From contig CM045762.1 in the NCBI GenBank assembly GCA_025200525.1, forward strand, positions 30,832,196 through 30,896,195: a stretch of 64,000 bases of DNA. The letters are read 5' to 3'. Shown piece by piece: positions 56,958 to 64,000 of the stretch. The position numbers were made by a program, and so were the translations under genes. How positions within the stretch are numbered: position 1 is the stretch's first letter; each line of letters begins with the position of its first letter. The notes under the pieces were generated by a model. That model searched no databases, was not told the DNA's origin, and saw nothing but the letters and a program-made list of their open reading frames with translations. The stretch comes from Camellia lanceoleosa (lineage: Eukaryota > Streptophyta > Magnoliopsida > Ericales > Theaceae).

Positions 56958-58640
56958 TGTCAAGCCCCCAAAATATTACAATAAAGATAACTCATATGCG
57001 GAATAAATATGAGAAACAACATACTTTCAAATATCAGCATTCACTGTTTAACAAGCAAGTAAATGCCGTATAGGCTATCATCTTTCCAAGACATTGCTTG
57101 GTTACACAAATTGAGTCCCACTCATTACATCTTAAGCCCATGGCTTTACAAATAACAAACATGAACACATAAAGCATATATAGGAAACTTTTGCTTCTCG
57201 AGAGTCCATCCATGCTATTGCCTTGGAGGTAACACCTCACCTATACCTGAAAATGATATTCCCGTATAGGGTGAGCTAACAACCCAGTAGAGATATGCTA
57301 AACATAATATGAGCAATAACTAAAATATGAGCATTCGATAAATGTTTGACTCACATATATCCATTCATAATCCATTTCAATTACATGACAAATGTATCCA
57401 TGTTTCATAATAATTTCCATTTCTTAATTCATAATCCTGGCTCAGAACCTGGCCATACCCTTTAAGTAAGATTACCTCTCATATCAACAGTACTTCCATA
57501 TCAATTGAGATAAAGACTCAAATTAAACATTTCGTACTTCACAATAGATACACATATTTGCTGTATCAATCTCAAACAAAACACTTCCATACTTTATATA
57601 TGATGTACAGATTTGCTATATCAATACTTCAATAGATACGCTTATTTGCTGTATCAATTTCAAACAAAACACTTCCATACTTCATATATGATATACAGAT
57701 TTGCTATATCAATACTTCAATAGATACGCTTATTTGCTGTATCAATTTCAAACAAAACACTTCCATACTTCATATATGATATACAGATTTGCTATATCAA
57801 TACTTCAATAGATACGCTTATTTGCTGTATCAATTTCAAACAAAACACTTCCATACTTCATATATGATATACAGATTTGCTATATCAATACTTCAATAGA
57901 TACACTTATTTGCTGTATCAATGGAGTATATCCCCTATCTTCTCCCAAACAATATCTGGTGTAAGAGTCCATCCCCTATCTTCCCTTAAACCGTGGAGTA
58001 CATCCCCTATCTCCTCCCACACAACACAATGTATATAAACATCATCATATACATGTTCATTTAATACACAAATTCGATGTATTATCACAACTGTCATATT
58101 CGATAACATTTCAATTGATTAGTTTTAGTTTGCCTAAGCATCATGCATTGTCTACAACAATCAAAACTATCCTCCACCGATAGCCCAAAGCAGTTATTTC
58201 TAAACAAAAAATAAATGCTACAACAGTTATATATAATCTTAACATTTTCAAAGTGAGTGATTAATGAATCCAACTCCACCTTTCTACCTCATATTGAGTC
58301 GATTTTATTATTTCCAATTCAATTTCATATTTCCGTATTAATTGTCATTAATTACAGTAATGACCCAAATATACCCAAACATGGCATTTTTTCCCTTTTT
58401 CTCAATATTGACCGAAAGGCTCAAATATTATCAAAAACATCAATAATTTCCATTTTAAACCCAAAACACACAGGTATGAGTCAATTGAACAAAACCCCTG
58501 TTTTCAACATTATATATCTCCCACCTTAATTTTCCAAATCAAACCATTTATACAAATAACTCAACATTTATGTTAAAACACATAAAAATGAGTAGGAATC
58601 CCTACCTCAAGCCAAGAAGAGAAGATGAGTAAAATAAGGT
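56958..58640 (-). mobile_element. Partial LTR related to the solo LTR at 12311
   Basis: It starts TGTCAAGCCCCC and is collinear with 12311 to about 13740 (shared: AACCTGAAAATGATG.CCC.TATAGGGTGAG and CCGTGGAGTACAT.CCCTAT). Similarity stops near 58640, so the CGCTCGAGCG part is absent. Left flank ATAAT. It holds an expanded 88-bp tandem repeat. Confidence 0.7.
57585..57915. repeat. 88-bp tandem repeat within the LTR fragment
   Basis: Four close copies of a unit containing CTTCATATATGATATACAG, TTGCTATATCAATACTTCAA and TAGATACGCTTATTTGCTG. The 12311 relative has only one or two diverged copies, so the array expanded in this copy. Confidence 0.85.
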
Positions 58641-59074
58641 TGAAACTCCAAAGTTGCACACATGCTACCATATTCCTGATGCAAACTCATAATATGTGAA
58701 ATAGTTTCCTATCCTCTCAATCTTAAATCCAAATTTCATTATCCTTAGTCAGTGCTCGCTCTTGGCATCCATCATCAAGCTTTGAGTTTACAATGCACAT
58801 GCAAGAACAAGAAATCAGTACCCATCTCAATGGACCTTCAAAATGATCCAACTCGAATAGCCTGCCATATAAAGCTAACCTGGCCCACTAAATTACATAT
58901 ATATATATACAACCCACCAAATTACATGTTTATTTATTATATAAATAATATATATATAAACCCACGTGCCAAAGGGCAACACACTCTTCAAACATGGTAG
59001 ATAGAGGAGAACCAGTACTCCCATAGACATGATCAAAAGTAAACAAATATTTGCCATGCACGCAAGTGTATTAC
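58641..59074 (-). other. Probable intron or flank of the captured AIR9 fragment
   Basis: On the minus strand this follows a GT splice donor at 59074 and is AT-rich with (TA)n near 58895-58960. No coding region is supported. Confidence 0.45.
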
Positions 59075-59404
59075 CTCCAAATTAGGTGACAAGTTCAACC
59101 CACTAGAATTGAGACTTCGAATCGGTGACGCCTAAGATCCAACTTCACATCATCACCAGTTTTGATCTCCACCTGCGGAAGCATAATGAAACAAGAATCT
59201 CGACTCTCCGGTGCTCCCACTTTCCGGCGACCAGACAAACCAGAACTCCTGTCTACAGATGAAGTTGAAAAACGACCTTTTGATCCGTTGGTAACTGAAG
59301 GTGTTCGAGGTGATAGAGAAGTGGTCTTCGAAACCACTTGCCTAGTTGTGTTGCTGGCAGTGCTGTCCAACGGTGTAGAAGGCACTAGTTCTGTTTTCTC
59401 CACA
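59075..59404 (-). pseudogene. Captured AIR9-like exon fragment
   Basis: On the minus strand it encodes STPLDSTASNTTRQ, SLSPRTPSVTNGSKGRFSTS, LSGRRKVGAPESRD and FIMLPQVEIKTGDDVKLDLR. After a small frame slip it continues IRSLNSSGLNLSPNLE. This matches, by recognition, the serine-rich region and start of the leucine-rich repeats in plant AIR9 (187-kDa microtubule-associated protein). The exon ends at a GT donor (59075|59074), so genomic DNA rather than cDNA was copied. It is fused directly to a callose synthase piece upstream. It cannot make AIR9. Confidence 0.7.
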
Positions 59405-59511
59405 TAGCAGCTGAAAGCTAACTTGCTTATTAGTAGCATGATCCAAAATAGTGTATACTTTAGAAGTGCGAACATGCCTTCTTGCATTCCTCTTCCAACA
59501 TACAGCTTCGG
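59405..59511 (-). pseudogene. Captured callose synthase exon fragment
   Basis: On the minus strand PKLYVGRGMQEGMFALLKYT and FWIMLLISKLAFSCYVE match a conserved transmembrane segment of plant callose (1,3-beta-glucan) synthases, by recognition. A splice acceptor (TTAATCAG) lies just before it at 59512-59519, so intron sequence was captured too. It is joined in frame to the AIR9-like fragment after YVE. It is a gene fragment without an independent start. Confidence 0.7.
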
Positions 59512-59519
59512 CTGATTAA

Positions 59520-60249
59520 AATGGAGGATGAACTCCGAAACTATGAACAACAATGAAGGTGACGAAGCAGGTATTTGCAGAGAAGTATACATACACAGCA
59601 GTCGAGCTACTCTTCTCAAAATCAACATGAAATGTGAGGTTCCCACTGCAATTATGGCTACCCTACTCTCTCTCTCTCTCTCTAGTGGCTCAAATAGGTG
59701 AATAAAGGCAGAGATTCAGAGCATTGAGAAGAGACATATAATTGGCAAACCCATCCTCCACTCATCATACCTTATTACACACAGCCCATTACATTTATTC
59801 CTTTTTCATTCTCTCAATGCATAGCCCACCAACTCACTCTCTCTCTAACATAATAATTCTCCACCGAATTGGACACCCAGTGAGGGAGATATATTGTATT
59901 TAAAAAAAAAACATTTTCCACCCACCAAACAACCTTTCATAGCCACTCTGCACTCAAATAATTTCCCACCACCCCACACCAGCACTCACTTCCCCCTTTT
60001 CATCATGTTCTCTCTCTTCTTTTTAAGATGCCTTCTGTCTACCATCCTCAAAAATCCCTCCATCGAATATAGTCATCATCATTCTTCTACACAAAACTTC
60101 TTTAACTTCTAAAAAGAAAATCCTGACCATATAACATCATTTTTTTTTTTTTAAAAGAAAATTTTGGATCATCACAATAATGAGAACCCAAGTGGAACTT
60201 AGGTTCACATTAGGGGGTAGAAAGTTGGAAAATGGTTCCTGGCATGGTA
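59520..60249. other. Flank of the captured gene segment
   Basis: Contains (CT)n at about 59665-59685 and CT-rich patches. No gene and no clear transposon end are identified. The rest of the callose synthase intron may be here. The short ORF at 59894-60112 is unsupported. Confidence 0.4.
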
Positions 60250-60830
60250 TAATATACAAGTTAAAATCAGTCTAACACTTGTTGAAATTTGTAAAAAATT
60301 TACAAGTTGAAGTTAGACCGAGATCATGTTTAACACTTGTTGAAATTTGTGAAAAATTTGCAAGTTGAAGTTAAACTGAGATCATGTTTAACACTTGTTG
60401 AAATTTGAGAAAAAATTTACAAGTTGAAGTTAAACTAAGATCATGTTTAACACTTGTTGAAATTTGTAAAAAATTTACAAGTTGAAGTTAAACCGAGATC
60501 ATGTTTAACACTTGTTGAAATTTGAAAAAATTTTACAAGTTGAAGTTAAACCGAGATCATGCTTAACACTTGTTGAAATTTGAGAAAAATTTACAAGTTG
60601 AAGTTAGACCGAGATCATATTTAACACTTGTTGAAATTTGTGAAAAATTTACAAGTTGAAGTTAAACCGAGATCATGTTTAACACTTGTTGAAATTTGAG
60701 AAAAAATTTACAAGTTGAAATTAAACTGAAATCATGCTTAAAGCTTGTTGAAATTTGAGAAAAATTTACAAGTTGAAGTTTAATTGAACACTTGTTGAAA
60801 TTTATGAAAATATTTACAAAACAAAGCCAA
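60250..60830. repeat. 58-bp tandem array in the 3' region of element 3
   Basis: About ten units, each with ACACTTGTTGAAATTTG, AAAAATTTACAAGTTGAAG and TTAAACCGAGATCATG. The last two units are diverged. It lies between pol and the antisense gene, the same place as the arrays in elements 1 and 2 but with unrelated sequence. Confidence 0.9.
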
Positions 60831-61151
60831 AAGGTTGCATTAAGAGAAGTACTTATGTACTTACCGAGGTATATTACCTCGAGGAAATTACACAGATAAG
60901 GTGTATGCTTGAAAGCATGCAAAATTATTCTAAGTATGGAAATCGTACAAGACGGTAACAGGAGGACAAAGATACAAACATTTAGAAGAGAAAGTTGTAT
61001 TTATATTCAAAACAAGGCACATCGGCCACATGAAGTGCTTACATTGTTCCAGAGAAAGAAAAAGTACAAGGTACAAAAAAAAAAGAAAAAGAGCATCAAA
61101 CTAAGATTCTTCAACGCCACTAGCAGGTTGGGTCTGGAGCTCAGAAGACTG

Positions 61152-63409
61152 CTAAGAAGACATGTCGGCCGCCTTTTCAGCCGCGAGCTCGGCATCTATT
61201 TCTTGAAGTGTTTGGTCGAGGCTCCTGTCGGCGATAGGCACATCCGATATTGCCTTCTCAGGAGTAGCATCCTTGGAGACCTTCTCACCCTCCTCATCCT
61301 GAGTCAAGTCCAGGGCTTGCTCATTTGGAGTAGGGGACTTGGCCCCAGTAGCTTCCTTTGACTTCCTTACCAAAGCTTCCTCCCCAGACTCAGAATCGTC
61401 ATCGGATTGGCTTGAAGTTTGGGGGAATGACAGGGCGAGGACGTCGGTATTCCTGAGGGGGAGTCCTCGGGGACTTCAAGCTTTTTCAGTAGAGTCATCC
61501 AACCAAGGGTGAAACCCTTGTTGCATGCCTGCTTCACCTGTTTTTCGTAGTCCGCCGTGACATCAGCCACCCCTTCATTGTATCCCTTTTCATCGGCGGC
61601 CTTGAGCTTAGCGTCTTTTGTGGCCAAGGCATCTTGCAGCTCTTTCTGAGCCTCAACCGTTTTTTCTTCGGCCTCTTTCTTCTGGGCCTCAAGAACTTTG
61701 TTAATGGCCTCAGTGGCATCAGCTTTTTCTTCAGCATCATCCTTAGCTTTGACAACAGCCTCGGCCTGGTCTTCCAAGGCCTTCATTTTTGCCTCTAACC
61801 TTTTGTTGGTCTTCTGCAAGCCAAAGACCTCCCTCATCTTGTCGGCCAGCTCCTTCCGGTTCTCAAAGGCTTGCATTGAGAAGGAATGGGCATGCTGGAT
61901 GGCCTGAAAGTAAACAAAACAAAAGTTAGTAAAATTCTCTAAGTATGGAAAAACAAGGAAAGAAAATTACCAAGTTAAGGGACTTACCTGACGGAGTGTT
62001 GCAGCATCAAAGCAAAATTTTCATACTGGCTCATCTAGGCGTTTCGATCAAGATCGCCTGGAAGAAGTAAAGCGGTACTAAGAGCGACGCCGACATTAAC
62101 ATCGTCGGCACTATTGCCAACTCTAACTGGCCTGTCCTCCAGTGTGATTTGGGGGGCCCAGGGGGAGTCAGACTTCATGGAACCCGAAGCTGTTGTAGAA
62201 GACGACCTCAGGCTTTTTAGTCTTGTGGACTCGGATGGTTGGGCCTCGGCAGGCCTCTTCTCGGCAGCAGATAGGGCCTTATCACTCCCAGCCAATTTGG
62301 AAATTGGCAAGGTGTCCTGAGTATCAATCTGAGTCACCGTTGCCTTTGGCTGAGCCTTTTTTATCCTTTTTTGTTTCGGCTTTGGCTGAGATGGTGCTGG
62401 TTCAGCATCAACAGTGGACGGGATGTTAGCCAAGAGGTCCTTAGCAACTGCTTTCTGGCGGCCCATCTTAGCGACAAAAACTGTTTAGCGTCGACGACGG
62501 CGTTAAGATAGCAGGATCAACTGTGGAGCCGAGGTAGATGGTTGTTCTACTGGATCTGAGGTTGAACCTTGATCTGGCCAAGATGAAGAAGCTGTTAGTG
62601 GAGTTGTGGCGGAAGGAGAAGACTTGCTTTTCTGCTTCCTTGGGACGTCAGGAAGTACCGACTTGTAGGTCGGGATGAAATTGAGTAGCAAATGGGCTCT
62701 TCTTTTGTGGACTGGAAAATCCAATAGTTTCTTCAAGTCTTTGTTGGGAAAGAAAGACTTGCGAAATCCCTTTGGTGGCTGGGGAGGAATTGTAGAAAGG
62801 AGAGCACAGACGTTAGAACAAAGTGTTGAAAACTTTAAAAAAGAGAGCAAGAAAAAGTGACACTTGGCCCTTACCATCTCCTTCCCCGAAAACTGTTCGG
62901 CTTAGGGGATAAAGGTGGAGGTCATCGTTGGACTGAAACTCCCAGTTGCCCAAGACGATGAAATAATCGTCTCCAGCACCCTTATTTGAGTCTGGGAGGT
63001 CGGCAATGAGCTTGTACTTAGTGGACCTTGGTTTGAGGTAATAGATGTGGCCTTTTTCCGATTTCAAGTGACACATAGTGTAGCAGTACTGGAAATCAGC
63101 AAGAGTAACCCTAGCATTCTCTTGTTTGGCTAAGGCTATTGTTCCAGTTATGACTCGGTAAGAATTGATGGCAAGCTGCATTGGGTTCAATTTATAATAG
63201 TGAAGGATTTCTCGGAAAAAGGTATCAAGTGGAAACCTAAGTCCACACTCGATAAAGGCTACTACTGGGAAGGGCATGAGGTTCACATCGAGCATAATGG
63301 AATCCTCCTCCCCTGCTAACCTGAGGTGGACGTTGGCAGGGATGGAAAACTCCCGCCTAAAGTATTCTAATTTAGTCGGGGTGTCTACCCTATGCTTCCA
63401 CATACCCAT
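61152..63409 (-). pseudogene. Antisense spliced gene of element 3 (putative gypsy-type transposon domain plus coiled coil)
   Basis: Exon 1 starts at the ATG at 63409 (MGMWKHRVDTPTKLEYF) with VHLRLAGEED, MPFPVVAFIECGLRFPLDTF and MQLAINSYRVITGTIA, a PF04195-like domain by recognition. Intron 62874-62779 (96 bp) and intron 61987-61904 (84 bp) have GT-AG borders. The middle part is low-complexity and basic/acidic, with KPKQKRIKKAQPKA; the last exon is a coiled coil (61876 to about 61500). The frame is lost near 61464 in a C run, after which an acidic Ser/Glu-rich tail ends at 61152. A non-coding leader exon seems to end at 63886. The frame also breaks near 62503. Function unknown; its position antisense between pol and the 3' LTR matches element 2. 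Confidence 0.65.
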
Positions 63410-64000
63410 GACGTCGACTTAGGGGGAAGGTGTATAAAGTGGAAATAAAGTGTTCTGTAAAGGCTCAGAGGACCTTGGCAAAACCTAAAGTTCGCACTGG
63501 GGTAAGAATTTGTGAAGATCAGAAGGGGATTCGTTTCAGTTTTCCCTAAGATTCATATGTTCTAGGGCAAATCTCAAACCTAAGTCTAAACAACCGGAGA
63601 TTGAAGGCAAGAATCTGGAGAAAATACAGAAAACACAAACAAGAGCAATGATTCAGAATCAAGAATAGTGGTGAATCATCAAGAACACTGTGACAGAGTG
63701 TGTGCAAGGGTACAAGGCCAAGAACAGTGGCAAAAGTGAATAATTTGTGAGCAGTATGTGAATATTCGAGGAAGAACTGGGCAAAAACAGAATCACGAAG
63801 CAAACATACTTAAGCAGCAATGGCAAACAAATAATAAGGTAAAGTTTTCTCAAAAACTGGAAACCAGGAGGGAACAGAAGCTTACCATAGGAGTGAAGCC
63901 GGTGTTAAAGACGGCGGAGTCAGGAGACGGTTACAAACAGGAAAAGACAGTGAAAGCTTCACCAGAGGAGATGAATGAAAACTGTTACAGAGTTTGAAAA
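63410..64000 (-). other. 5' leader and intron of the antisense gene
   Basis: On the minus strand a GT donor at 63885 follows a GC-rich leader (CCGCCGTCTTTAACACC), so a leader intron of about 450 bp is likely. The equivalent donor in element 2 is at 27015. The 3' LTR of element 3 is not reached. Confidence 0.45.

Larger units (their letters stand above)
50443..64000 (+). mobile_element. Element 3: Ty3/gypsy, Tat lineage, with nested insertions; 3' end beyond window
   Basis: Order: LTR (50443-50906), PBS (50910), gag, protease, RT, RNase H, archaeal-type RNase H, integrase (to about 56600). Then come foreign insertions, a 58-bp tandem array and an antisense spliced gene to about 64000. The base 5-mer before the LTR is ATGGG (50438-50442); its partner should follow the missing 3' LTR. 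Integrase and the second RNase H are the best preserved parts, so this is the youngest-looking of the three copies. Confidence 0.85.

Noticed and set aside
59655..59690. Helitron 3' end (CTCTCTAG followed by T) for the captured gene segment
   Set aside because: CTAG is there only as the end of a (CT)n tract. There is no GC-rich hairpin just upstream and no TC start partner was found.

Overview
This window is nuclear DNA of a flowering plant, most likely a eudicot. The pointers are Ty3/gypsy Tat-type retrotransposons, Tourist-like and Mutator-like MITEs, short GT-AG introns, long AT-rich intergenic stretches and one intact plant-type glycoprotein deglycosylase gene. The species cannot be named from sequence alone. 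It is a repeat-dominated block with a single clear host gene.

Layout. Positions 1-9921 hold element 1, a decayed Tat-type gypsy element on the minus strand: LTR and primer-binding site at the right, then gag, protease, RT, RNase H, a second (archaeal-type) RNase H and integrase leftwards, then a 97-bp tandem array and an LTR-like block of opposite orientation. Positions 9922-15179 are a nest: apparent CACTA (En/Spm-like) sequence containing a Mutator-like (MULE) element, which contains a Harbinger-like element, which contains a 2.1-kb solo LTR with TSD. Positions 15180-28129 hold element 2 (plus strand), which has lost its 5' half. Its order is pol, a 66-bp tandem array, a 4.6-kb inverted LTR-like block, an antisense spliced gene and a 3' LTR. 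Positions 28855-29383 are a solo LTR related to the element 1 LTR, with perfect TSDs. Positions 29389-35160 are AT-rich intergenic DNA with several MITEs whose target duplications are readable.

The host gene is at 35267-37129 (minus), a secreted PNGase A-like amidase. About 570 bp upstream of its ATG starts a 2.8-kb MULE (perfect 9-bp TSD). Nearly all of that MULE is two convergent arrays of roughly 118-bp units, each with a conserved palindromic AT-rich core and a variable GC-rich spacer. A second copy lies at about 41462-44166. Positions 44900-45530 are a purine/pyrimidine-rich inverted structure. Positions 45590-50442 carry two inverted arms of about 1 kb.

Element 3 (plus strand) starts at 50443 with an LTR, PBS, gag, protease, RT, both RNases H and integrase to about 56600. 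It has been invaded by a Tourist MITE, a partial copy of the solo-LTR family, and a segment carrying fused fragments of a callose synthase gene and an AIR9-like gene. A 58-bp tandem array and an antisense spliced gene follow, and the 3' LTR lies beyond the window.

The three Tat elements share one plan: pol, a tandem array private to each element, and (seen in elements 2 and 3) a spliced antisense gene before the 3' LTR. All are broken by stops. The ones checked look like C-to-T or G-to-A changes, as expected for long-silenced methylated DNA. The strongest candidates for something undescribed are the palindrome/spacer MULE arrays, the inverted LTR-like block inside two Tat elements, and the captured AIR9/callose synthase chimera.
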